Assembly: GCA_003602415.1 (NCBI GenBank)
Contig: QQSK01000002.1
Location: forward strand, 66,795-130,794
DNA from: Candidatus Poseidoniales archaeon
GTDB taxonomy: Archaea; Thermoplasmatota; Poseidoniia; Poseidoniales; Poseidoniaceae
Length of the DNA stretch: 64,000 nt
Reading direction: 5' to 3'
This document shows positions 17,901-29,758 of the stretch, piece after piece. Under the pieces are notes generated by a model that saw nothing but the letters and a program-made list of their open reading frames with translations, was not told the DNA's origin and made no database searches. A program made the position numbers and the translations under genes. Position 1 is the first letter of the stretch. Every line of letters starts with the position of its first letter.

Positions 17901-19151
17901 TCAGATGGAACCACCTCAAATGATTCACTTGTTATTCACAACTTTTCAACACCAGGCGATCACCTAGTTGAGTTGGTAGTAACCGATGAAAATGGTATGT
18001 CTAGTGAACCAAGGAGCCTTTCGATAAGAATACAAAATCCAAAGCCGATTATCTCTGTGAAAATTTTCGATGTATGGTATGATCAAGAGCTAGTTACAGC
18101 GACTACGCCATTACCTGAAGGTTCTTCTTTCGATTATTCTCATACATTTGACGATGATGGAAATGTTGTGACTACACCAGGACAGATTCTGTTCTTTGAC
18201 TCATTGGGAACAAGAGATGGTGACCGAACTTATGAAGGTAGATTCGTTCCATTGGAATCAAATAATTCTAATTGGAATGGCATTGTTGAATATTCATGGG
18301 ACTTCGGAGATGCTACTCCAATTTCTCATGAGCCAATGCCTTGGCATTCATTCGAGAGACCTGGGACATACAAAGTTTCACTGACCGTTAGAGATTCATA
18401 TCTAACTGGAGATGTAACTCGAGCAACTTACACAATTGTTGTGAATGAACCTCCAGTCATTGGAGAGTTTGACATTCCAGAACCAGTATATGTTGGTGAA
18501 TCAATTGTACTTGATGCAAATATTTCCGATTCTGAGGAAGAATCAGAGTATGTTGTTTGGAGAGATTTGGATGTCAATGATGGATTGCACACCGATAGAG
18601 ACGAAAGAATCTCATCAACCATGACAATTCTATGGGAATATGATGTCGACTTTGATAGTGATGGTAATGGGGTTGCTGATGATGATTGGATCACTCCATC
18701 TGGAGCTGATGGCATCAGAGTTGCTGCTAGTTGGGATGATGTAGGAATCAAGACTGTCCGTGTTTCAGTATGTGATGGAATGGGAGTTTGTATCAAGAAG
18801 GATACAGAAATCACCGTTTTAGCACAGAAAGATGCAGACCCAAGTTTATCTGATTTCTCTGTTCAGGATTGGCAGGATTGGTTAGTAGATGCTAGTGGCG
18901 AATCAATGGTTGTACTTGCTTTGATTGTTGCTGTTCTTATTCTAGGATGGGCTGTAATGCGCAGTCCAACTGAAATTGAAGAAGAGGCAGAGCAAGCTGC
19001 AGCAACTTACGATGTTGAAGAAGTTCAGTCATATGGCGGCATACTGGGTATGGATCATCACACTCCACCACCCGCTCCAGGAATCCTTTCCAAAGATGAA
19101 CGTCGAAGTGATTCTTCAGGTTATGTAAGGCCTCTTAGAAGAAGAAGGTGA
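14973..19151 (+). CDS. Giant cell-surface zinc metalloprotease with PKD-type repeats and C-terminal membrane anchor
   Basis: 1392 residues. A signal peptide (about 8-27) leads to a gluzincin-like catalytic domain with H231-E-L-Q-H235 and W-I-D-E251-G, a zinc arrangement resembling hyicolysin-type (M30) peptidases. After about residue 490 come at least five immunoglobulin-like PKD domains, each with the W-(D/E/T)-F-(D/G)-D-G core and a closing G-x-Y-x-V/H-x-L-x-V strand; cores occur near 670, 765, 850, 970 and 1110. A transmembrane helix at about 1310-1330 and a cytoplasmic tail ending in basic residues follow. GGAGG lies eight bases before the ATG. It probably degrades protein in particles or on cell surfaces. 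The exact peptidase family is uncertain. Confidence 0.85.
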   Translation: MSEPCSTRAYTILLVFLVSITTPMVSADPIVQENDTIVEFTPVFANLEDFIPEDSHPYMIPDSNQSLYSATRLMKNQWIDEGMPGVDIATSPQSKTSGRACTPYNEGDTATVPTSGGSIDVTIEKTTSTAAFMVQSGRTLSSTVLNNWASTWDSTVYPTLMTYFGKDYFDGRGIAAPDVDNNCQIEIVIYAIDGAYNIGGYFSPGMSASREAIFIDIDDAPLTWSKVILAHELQHLMHNALDPYENLWIDEGAADMAAFLCFGGSSTLYGHVNAWTTASHYSVRWWNQRIADYGGGFIFLLYLADHLGGGPAIRKLAQDTSTGAAGIEDLARNPIGVTPGVIGRDFIDIYTNFTIASTLDSDQGIYGMSNLYMTPACGSSDFCRIQPADTNSDWLGPWSSTGNSVEGWGVQVFKFTPGNAAPAPLTMRFTGDVPGIDGVIMSRAAADGIYTRSDINFNGAVGTALVPGFGNLTDEIWAITWFASNQGDCDYTSCGSSYPQAVIDVEAARITSPASLSLNSTVLADRDGDSMVDTAEIEFNVLSNAFFEDLDVEIEVKNASGVVLDTMETRVQAGGGVDVPTSFWYTAKTSEVHTFHLTMKDMLGDVIDTTQTGAQFLDNMRPVSNSSLDPVDVQTWDNVQFVGNGFDAWGLSLENNTLPYLDDPVAYAWDFDDGNTSSLKSPVRPYLEVGQYNVSLRVLDQGGSWSLSDTKSINVSDITAPNPIITVNGQVIMDNLSILTNQIIQFSAERTTDNVPNSHLQFTWDWGDGDLEGGKGVSTAYHRWDDGLTAVTVYNLTLTVSDGVNTASESIEIFVNNRAPGQIFSELIITETLTATMLPDVFEDEDGELISWTWEFDEGVNLDGGIVDRTDLFVEMMSTEQNPMVAWSTPGTKYVNTTATDNDGATSSAQIMIQVLNQLPVAQFEVRDSGSAGSPIIDFRIEDGLVDIPYTFNGRDSYDPDGQIGDSSDVTFLWTFSDGTTSNDSLVIHNFSTPGDHLVELVVTDENGMSSEPRSLSIRIQNPKPIISVKIFDVWYDQELVTATTPLPEGSSFDYSHTFDDDGNVVTTPGQILFFDSLGTRDGDRTYEGRFVPLESNNSNWNGIVEYSWDFGDATPISHEPMPWHSFERPGTYKVSLTVRDSYLTGDVTRATYTIVVNEPPVIGEFDIPEPVYVGESIVLDANISDSEEESEYVVWRDLDVNDGLHTDRDERISSTMTILWEYDVDFDSDGNGVADDDWITPSGADGIRVAASWDDVGIKTVRVSVCDGMGVCIKKDTEITVLAQKDADPSLSDFSVQDWQDWLVDASGESMVVLALIVAVLILGWAVMRSPTEIEEEAEQAAATYDVEEVQSYGGILGMDHHTPPPAPGILSKDERRSDSSGYVRPLRRRR

Positions 19152-19182
19152 AGGGAAAGCCGATTAACCCCCTACTGTAAAT

Positions 19183-19201
19183 CACCCCCCATAGGGGGGT
19201 G
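19183..19201 (+). promoter_or_regulatory. GC hairpin covering the ribosome binding site of the next gene
   Basis: CACCCCCC (19183-19190), a three-base loop ATA, and GGGGGGTG (19194-19201) make a perfect 8-bp stem. The GGGGGGTG arm is also the only ribosome-binding-like sequence before the ATG at 19206, four bases away. The hairpin could block translation of the downstream gene or mark the end of the protease transcript. Confidence 0.5.
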
Positions 19202-19205
19202 TGAT

Positions 19206-20210
19206 ATGTCATCTAGGCTAACTTTCTCAGTTCTCTTGGTATTCCTTATTCCGATGCTTGTTCCAGCATCAATATCTCCAATCAGCGTAGTTGTTGCAGA
19301 ATCCAATTGTGATGATGGTAAATTTGTACCACCTAACTGGAACAAAACCGTTGAAAGACTTGCTAAAATTCCAACTGTTTTTGATTATGACAATGAGTAT
19401 GCTGATGACCGAGATAGGCGCGATGGTAAGGGGGATAACGACGATGATGATCAACCTCAAGTCGTTCTAGAATATGATGGACCCGAGGAGTCTTGGATGA
19501 CTTGGGAGCCAAATAACAATTTGAATCTTTTAAGAGATGATTTCTCCACTGTAGTTTCTATAGGAAATGATGCTGTAGGTACACTAAGAGTGAATTTGGA
19601 TCATGAAAGGAGAACCACAATTTGTGTAAATATAGTTAGTGAGAACACCTCTTTTGACCCGAAAGCTGACGTTTATCTTTTGACTGACACCCAATATGAC
19701 AGATATACTGCTGCATACGATGTTGCTCATGGAGCATGGGGGTGGGGCGGTTTTGATGATGATGACGATTTAGGAGATGTCAGTCCAGAATGGCGTAGTT
19801 TCAATATTGCTGGATGGAATACATTTAGAGATGTACATCAATATGAAAATATCAACGAAGTATCCTTTTCAGTATCTCTAGATGGTCCCGAGATAAGTAG
19901 TGGACTATTTGGTGACAATAGTAAACAGTATTTCAATATCGTAATTGACAATACAAATAATTCTCACAGAAATGATGCCATCCCTCAAACCTCGATTGAT
20001 GCCATAGTCACAATCGTCTCTGAAGAAAGAACTACGATTTTGCCTAATTGGACAGTATCCGTTGTATGTTGTGGAGTTATGATTGCCACCCTATTCATCC
20101 CAGCAGTGATGAACAAAAAATACATGAGCTCAGGGCTAAGCCTGACTGCTGAAAATCAACAAATAGAGAAGGGATTAGTGCCTTCTTTAGAACAAAATAA
20201 GCCAAATTAG
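19206..20210 (+). CDS. Secreted, C-terminally anchored acidic protein of unknown function
   Basis: 334 residues, not recognised. A signal peptide (about 5-30) precedes an extracytoplasmic region with an extremely acidic stretch (DGKGDNDDDDQP near 75) and a second one (FDDDDDLGD near 190), which may bind divalent cations. A beta-rich domain with RTTICVNIVSENTSFDPKADVYLL near 140 resembles bacterial pre-peptidase C-terminal sandwiches, but weakly. A transmembrane helix (about 280-302) and a short cytoplasmic tail end it. It follows the giant protease gene by 54 bp that include a hairpin over its ribosome binding site. Its stop overlaps that of aroD (TTAG). Confidence 0.65.
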   Translation: MSSRLTFSVLLVFLIPMLVPASISPISVVVAESNCDDGKFVPPNWNKTVERLAKIPTVFDYDNEYADDRDRRDGKGDNDDDDQPQVVLEYDGPEESWMTWEPNNNLNLLRDDFSTVVSIGNDAVGTLRVNLDHERRTTICVNIVSENTSFDPKADVYLLTDTQYDRYTAAYDVAHGAWGWGGFDDDDDLGDVSPEWRSFNIAGWNTFRDVHQYENINEVSFSVSLDGPEISSGLFGDNSKQYFNIVIDNTNNSHRNDAIPQTSIDAIVTIVSEERTTILPNWTVSVVCCGVMIATLFIPAVMNKKYMSSGLSLTAENQQIEKGLVPSLEQNKPN

Positions 20211-21001
20211 TATTCAAGTAGTGACCAAGCATCTCTAAGGTCACGCACATTGATTAATCCCTTATCTGAAATTCTGAATTCGTTCTTCATTGTTGCATAA
20301 ACCAAACTTTGATCCAGCATAGGAGCATGAAGTCTAGGCCAATCTCCACCGCCGTTAATAGCCATTAGACTGTGCATTAATCCCTCTCCCTTCAATTGCA
20401 CTGCTGCTTCGATAATTTGCAGAGCATCGCCATGATTTTGAGCAGTTCCACAGAACTTTACGATATCTCCTGAATCTTGATTTTCACGAACAAGTGTTGC
20501 GATGTCTTCAGCGTCCGGCACTCCATTGATATCATGCTTAGATGCGATAATTTGGCAACCATTTTTGTCTGCTGCTTCTTTCAATGAGGTTCTTTCGGAT
20601 TCTTCGATTGAAAGTTCCAAATCAATCCAAGAGACCTTGGAATCGATTGCTTTCTTCAAAATCTCTAATCTCTCAGATTCTACACCTGGGAAGAAACCAC
20701 CTTCAGAAACGGATCTTACTGTAAAAATTACTGGCAATGGCAATCCTTCTTTGAGTGCAGCAATAGATGCGTCAACATCGATTTCAGACATTTCTACGGT
20801 ATCCCAATCATTTTCAGGAGGAAGTTCAACCTTTTCGCCTTCTTCTTCTTCAGCGATAGTAGGGTCCGGCTTAATCAAGTACAAACGGTCAAATCTAACT
20901 TCAACCATGTCTGCACCTGCTAAATTAGCACGAGCTGCTTCATCTGTCATTTCTTTAACAGTAGTCCCGTCGAGGGAAACGCATACTTTCGGGTCAGCCA
21001 T
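20207..21001 (-). CDS. aroD: Type I 3-dehydroquinate dehydratase
   Basis: 264 residues. Shikimate pathway enzyme converting 3-dehydroquinate to 3-dehydroshikimate through a Schiff base. The signature elements are present: E34-V-R36, I-F-T-V-R-S near 92, the catalytic H156 in ASKHD and the Schiff-base K182 in IVKFCGT. The C-terminal G-L-I-N-V-R-D-L segment is normal. An acidic insertion at about 46-75 (TIAEEEEGEKVELPPE) is unusual for the family and gives an enlarged loop after the first strand. aroA of the same pathway lies 31 kb away. It is convergent with the upstream secreted protein gene with a four-base stop overlap. Confidence 0.93.
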   Translation of the reverse strand: MADPKVCVSLDGTTVKEMTDEAARANLAGADMVEVRFDRLYLIKPDPTIAEEEEGEKVELPPENDWDTVEMSEIDVDASIAALKEGLPLPVIFTVRSVSEGGFFPGVESERLEILKKAIDSKVSWIDLELSIEESERTSLKEAADKNGCQIIASKHDINGVPDAEDIATLVRENQDSGDIVKFCGTAQNHGDALQIIEAAVQLKGEGLMHSLMAINGGGDWPRLHAPMLDQSLVYATMKNEFRISDKGLINVRDLRDAWSLLEY

Positions 21002-21108
21002 GCCTTCGGCGACCTACCATCCTTCATTAACGGTTGCGATTAAAATCAGGAGATTCATTATTTTGAAAATACGATAAAATGACAATTTTGGCACCGGAAA
21101 TATACCCT

Positions 21109-21127
21109 GAAAATGCACTATTTTTCA
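21109..21127 (+). repeat. Operator-like partial palindrome, copy 1 (gyrB upstream)
   Basis: GAAAATGCACTATTTTTCA: the GAAAAT arm is complementary to the ATTTTTC arm apart from one extra T. It recurs 153 bp downstream. Confidence 0.5.
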
Positions 21128-21261
21128 CTTGGAATTAACTATGTTCATATACCCCCTCCGGCACCCTTTATTTTGAGTACGAGGAGACTTTTAGAAAACG
21201 CCAGACTACGGCGAAATTTGTTAAACTTTTTTTGCATGATTTTTCAACAAAAAATATAGCG

Positions 21262-21278
21262 GAAAATACACTATTTCA
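21262..21278 (+). repeat. Operator-like partial palindrome, copy 2 (gyrB upstream)
   Basis: GAAAATACACTATTTCA matches copy 1 except for one A/G difference and two missing T. It lies 57 bp before the gyrB start. Confidence 0.5.
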
Positions 21279-21313
21279 TAGTTACAAAAAAGAAGGTTGA
21301 ATATTACTTGTAA

Positions 21314-26027
<4,714 letters not shown>

Positions 26028-26106
26028 TTTTTCAAACATCCGACGGGTTCAAACGCTAACCGCCTATCTGCGAAGCGGGGAGCGAGTTCCTTAACAGGTG
26101 AGTATC

Positions 26107-27360
26107 ATGGATGAACAGAATCTGATATACGACTGGAACACTGTTGATTACGAGTATTCTAGGGATGCCTCTAATCACCCGCATGGCGTTTGGTTTGATG
26201 ATGAGACATTGAGAGATGGTCTACAAAGCCCAAGTGCACTTAATCCATCTATTGAACAAAAAATAGAATTGTTGACCTTTATGGAAAACCTTGGAATTCA
26301 GAAGGTAGACCTAGGGCTTCCTGGCGCTGGTCCATTCCATCTAAACCATATTGATGCAATGTTAAGCCATATTGGAGAAAATGATTTCCAAATCCGCCCA
26401 GGTGCTGCGGTTAGAACTCTAATGAATGATATTGAACCACTGGTTGACTTACAGGCTAAGCATGAGATGCAGATACAGGCTAGTGCATTCTTGGGAACAA
26501 GCCCTATCCGCCAATTTACTGAGGGTTGGACAATGGATAAATTGGTTTCAACCATGGAAAAAGCAGTATCGTTTGCTGTAGAAAATGACATTCCTGTAAT
26601 GTTTGTTACCGAAGATACCACTCGTTCTAAGCCTGAAGATGTAAAACTGATTTATCAAAGGGCTATGGAACTAGGAGTCAGGCGACTATGCATTTGTGAT
26701 ACATGTGGCCATGTTACTCCAAATGGTGTTAAGCAATTATTGTCATTCATCGATGAAGAAGTAATCAAAGATGCAGGATACAAGCGAAGGGATATCGAAG
26801 TTAATTGGCATGGACACCAAGATAGAGGATTAGGAGTAGCCAACAACCTAGCCGCAGTTGAGGCGGGTGCAGATGTAATTCACGGAACTGCATTAGGTGT
26901 TGGAGAGAGAGCAGGTAATGCACCTCTAGATCAGACTCTTGTCAATTTATCACTCATGGGTGTAATCAATAATGACCTTTCAATGCTAAGCGAATACGTC
27001 AGAAAAGCGAATGAATACATCACTGTACCACTTCCAAGAAATTACCCTGTCTTTGGACAAGATGCGTTTGAAACCGGAACTGGAGTCCATGCAAGTGCTG
27101 TAATCAAGGCGATTAGAAAGGGTGACATGTGGCTTGCAGACCGAGTTTACAGTGGAGTACCCGCTGGAGATTTCGGCCTTGAACAAGTTATCAGAATTGG
27201 ACATATGTCTGGTAGATCAAATATCATTCACTGGTTGGAAAGCAGAGGAATAGAAGCCACTGATGGCCTAGTTGGACACCTATTTGAAGTTGCAAAGAGC
27301 CAACCTAGGAATATGGAAGATGAAGAAATTAAAGCAGCAATAGCAGCTTATCAGGATTAA
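26107..27360 (+). CDS. 2-isopropylmalate/homocitrate synthase family enzyme (HMGL-like TIM barrel)
   Basis: 417 residues from the ATG at 26107 (AGGTGA five bases upstream); a GTG three codons earlier is part of that ribosome binding site. It has the HMGL-like signatures D-D-E-T-L-R-D-G near 32, C-D-T-C-G-H-V-T-P near 200, N-W-H-G-H-Q-D near 235 and the G-V-G-E-R-A-G-N motif of acyl-CoA aldol condensation enzymes. It lacks the C-terminal LeuA regulatory domain of leucine-inhibited isopropylmalate synthases. Candidate reactions are isopropylmalate, citramalate or homocitrate synthesis; the sequence alone does not decide. No leu or lys genes are nearby. It is convergent with the AspA/AstE gene and the stops overlap. 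Confidence 0.8.
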   Translation: MDEQNLIYDWNTVDYEYSRDASNHPHGVWFDDETLRDGLQSPSALNPSIEQKIELLTFMENLGIQKVDLGLPGAGPFHLNHIDAMLSHIGENDFQIRPGAAVRTLMNDIEPLVDLQAKHEMQIQASAFLGTSPIRQFTEGWTMDKLVSTMEKAVSFAVENDIPVMFVTEDTTRSKPEDVKLIYQRAMELGVRRLCICDTCGHVTPNGVKQLLSFIDEEVIKDAGYKRRDIEVNWHGHQDRGLGVANNLAAVEAGADVIHGTALGVGERAGNAPLDQTLVNLSLMGVINNDLSMLSEYVRKANEYITVPLPRNYPVFGQDAFETGTGVHASAVIKAIRKGDMWLADRVYSGVPAGDFGLEQVIRIGHMSGRSNIIHWLESRGIEATDGLVGHLFEVAKSQPRNMEDEEIKAAIAAYQD

Positions 27361-28652
27361 GATTCGCCTTCTTCCTGTTCGGTTTCATCGGCATTGATTC
27401 GGTTCCATTCAGCATCCACTGAACCGCCCGACCATTCTCCCTTAACATCGATTTCTACCATTTCGTTTTCATCACGCCACATGGCTTCTTCTTGACTACC
27501 ATTGACCATCAAGATGTTTCTATCATCTATCTGTGTCTTTAGTAAATCGATATGTTTGGTGACTGGCAAGAAATGGCCGACTGGAGTTCCTGCTGTAACG
27601 AATGGGTTTGTTGCTGTACAAATCATCAAACCATCCTCAGGTGCAACGATATCTACCGATAATCCAGGAGAACCTGGGTCTGAAATTGTTGCAACTACAT
27701 CTCCTTTCATCACAACACTACCGGGTCCTACGAACATGTCTAGAAGTCCTCCCTCTCCTGCTCTTAGCCACTTTGACCCTCCTGCATTTAATCTAAATCG
27801 AGGCCGACTCGGATTTTTTGGAATGACTTTCAAAGCCCTTAGAACATTTAGGCACCCATGAACTGCAACTTTGACGGCGTTTTGGTCCAGTCGGTTCGCT
27901 CCCCCACCCTCATAAGTTACTGCAGCAATATCCATTTCATTTGCAATTCTTCTCAAACTGCCTTTAGGTGGTCTGCTATCCAAAATAACCTCAATTCCAA
28001 ATGCTTTGGCCAGTAAATTAGACTCGGGATGAGACAAGTCTCCTCTGATTTGAGGCATATTTGAGCGACCAGTAGCAGCGCTGTGTAAATCGATTATCAC
28101 ATCCGAATCATTGATTAGATTCTTTCTGACAGTATATGCAACCCTAGAGGTTGTACTACCTTTTGACAAACCAGGGAATGCTCGGTTCAGGTCTCTTCCA
28201 TCTGGGAAATACCTAGATTTTGAACGATATCCTGGAAGGTTAAGCACGGGCACTATTCTGACAGTTCCTGCCATGGTTTTGGGGTCTAATGCACCATCTA
28301 TGCCGGTGAATTTTGCAGATAGCAAATTTGTGCAAGCGCTTGGCCCTGTTAACTCATCTCCGTGAGTGCCACCAATAATTGTCACTACGGGACCTGGTCT
28401 GATTCCTTGCAGTACTGTTACTGGAATAGGCCAAGAATCACCCATGTCAACATCTAGAAGTGGCATGTGTATAGTCCGCATCTCGCCTTTTTTGATCCGC
28501 TTACGCATAAATCGAACTTCCCCCCAATCAGAGGTTCTATCCCATTCAGGACGAGCTTCGGACTCGTGCTCTTGTAGGGCTTTTTTAATTGCCAAACGAC
28601 GATCTTTGGGAAGTTCGTGAGCGACGCGCACCCTCCTTTTCTTCCCGGCCAT
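27357..28652 (-). CDS. Succinylglutamate desuccinylase/aspartoacylase family zinc deacylase
   Basis: 431 residues. M14-like zinc site: GGTHGDELTG near 95 (His and Glu ligands), DLNRAFPG near 160 and the third ligand in IIDLHSAATGR near 185. A C-terminal barrel-sandwich region (about 300-385, with GSVVMKGDVVATIS and DIVAPEDGLMI) resembles lipoyl-like domains seen in the AstE/AspA clade. The enzyme probably hydrolyses an N-acyl amino acid or amide; the substrate is unknown. The N-terminus is very basic. The acidic tail (about 385-431) is not part of the fold. Its stop overlaps that of the isopropylmalate-synthase-like gene by four bases. Confidence 0.85.
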   Translation of the reverse strand: MAGKKRRVRVAHELPKDRRLAIKKALQEHESEARPEWDRTSDWGEVRFMRKRIKKGEMRTIHMPLLDVDMGDSWPIPVTVLQGIRPGPVVTIIGGTHGDELTGPSACTNLLSAKFTGIDGALDPKTMAGTVRIVPVLNLPGYRSKSRYFPDGRDLNRAFPGLSKGSTTSRVAYTVRKNLINDSDVIIDLHSAATGRSNMPQIRGDLSHPESNLLAKAFGIEVILDSRPPKGSLRRIANEMDIAAVTYEGGGANRLDQNAVKVAVHGCLNVLRALKVIPKNPSRPRFRLNAGGSKWLRAGEGGLLDMFVGPGSVVMKGDVVATISDPGSPGLSVDIVAPEDGLMICTATNPFVTAGTPVGHFLPVTKHIDLLKTQIDDRNILMVNGSQEEAMWRDENEMVEIDVKGEWSGGSVDAEWNRINADETEQEEGES

Positions 28653-28728
28653 GTTTGTCCATTGATAGGAGCATCATCAAGGTGATGGAAGCGAATAGCA
28701 AATCAACCCCCTCAATCCATCAAAGCAC

Positions 28729-29193
28729 ATGGGCCAAGGAGTTCAACGTCAATATGCACCTTCATCGATATGTTTTGGTTGTGGGCCTGCAAATGAAAAT
28801 GGGTTGCAAATCGATTCACACCGATGCAAAGAAGGCCTTGAGATGAGATTTACTCCGTCCCAAGAACATCAAGCATTTCCTGGAATGATAAATGGTGGAA
28901 TTATTGGAAGTTTGATGGATTGCCATGGAAACTGGGCCGCAGCAATTGCTTTAATGGATGCAAATGGTTTGCAAGAGCCCCCATGTACGGTTACTGCAAA
29001 TTACAGTATTTCACTAAGGAGGCCAACACCTGCAGGAGAGGAATTACATATTCTTGCTGAGATTGAGGAACTATTGGAAGATAGAGCAAATGTCAAGATG
29101 ACCTTAACTGCTGCTGGAAAGGTATGTGCTACCGGAAAAGGACTTTTTGTCGCAGTTAAAGAAGGTCATCCAGCATACCATCGGTGGTCGTGA
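28729..29193 (+). CDS. Hotdog-fold thioesterase (PaaI-like)
   Basis: 154 residues. The N-terminal CFGCGPANENGLQI is the signature of the PaaI/YiiD-type hotdog group. The central helix segment G-M-I-N-G-G-I-I-G-S-L-M-D carries the likely catalytic Asp. The last strands include TVTANYSISLRRPTPAG. It should hydrolyse an acyl-CoA thioester in the cytoplasm; the substrate is unknown. The stop is immediately followed by the ATG of the SprT-like gene, so the two are translated together. The 76 bp separating it from the divergent deacylase gene must hold both promoters. Confidence 0.85.
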   Translation: MGQGVQRQYAPSSICFGCGPANENGLQIDSHRCKEGLEMRFTPSQEHQAFPGMINGGIIGSLMDCHGNWAAAIALMDANGLQEPPCTVTANYSISLRRPTPAGEELHILAEIEELLEDRANVKMTLTAAGKVCATGKGLFVAVKEGHPAYHRWS

Positions 29194-29733
29194 ATGGCCA
29201 AAGCATCGGATTCTCAGATGATTGAATTACAATCATTACGAGACTTCGTATTAGAGGTAATGAGTAGTATGGACTTCTGGAGTGAAGTGTCACTTACTAA
29301 ACTTACTGAAATCCAATTAGGAGTTTTGAAGAAGAATGCAACTCAACGTCACGGAGTAACCAGGTGGAAACGTGGCGTCACCAAACCATCCAGACCAGAA
29401 CAGGTTGATGTCATCGATTTGCATCCACGGTTGTTATCAAATGAATGGAGCGCTTATGCTGCATGGGTTCTTCATCATGAATTTGTACATGCATTGGGAT
29501 ATACAGCACATGATTCTACATTTCGTACTCTAGAACAGATGTGGCCAAGTCAAGAAGCAGGTAATATGGGTAAGATATTCACTGAGATGCTTCGTAAGGA
29601 AAAAGCGACTTGGCTATGGTTTTGCCAGACATGTAAGAAGGAATATCCTAGACAAAAACCTGGGAAAGGCAGGTACCTTTGCAGGGTTTGCCGCACAGTG
29701 TTGAAAGATATACCCAACAATCCGTCACAGTGA
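29194..29733 (+). CDS. SprT-like zinc metalloprotease domain protein with zinc ribbon
   Basis: 179 residues. The zinc-protease site H95-E-F-V-H99 with a third ligand H106 (GYTAHDSTF) is followed by a C-terminal zinc ribbon, C144-x2-C147 and C163-x2-C166. This order (SprT domain, then ribbon) is the SprT/Spartan arrangement, whose eukaryotic member degrades DNA-protein crosslinks. Archaeal relatives are poorly studied. Cytoplasmic, with no signal peptide. It starts directly after the thioesterase stop. A DNA-repair role would suit the nearby hel308 but is inference. Confidence 0.85.
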   Translation: MAKASDSQMIELQSLRDFVLEVMSSMDFWSEVSLTKLTEIQLGVLKKNATQRHGVTRWKRGVTKPSRPEQVDVIDLHPRLLSNEWSAYAAWVLHHEFVHALGYTAHDSTFRTLEQMWPSQEAGNMGKIFTEMLRKEKATWLWFCQTCKKEYPRQKPGKGRYLCRVCRTVLKDIPNNPSQ

Positions 29734-29758
29734 TTAGTGCTGGATATAACAGACAACT

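Noticed and set aside
20502-21077. 191-codon plus-strand frame opposite aroD
   Set aside because: The minus strand encodes a complete dehydroquinate dehydratase with catalytic His and Lys; the plus frame is Ser-rich antisense.
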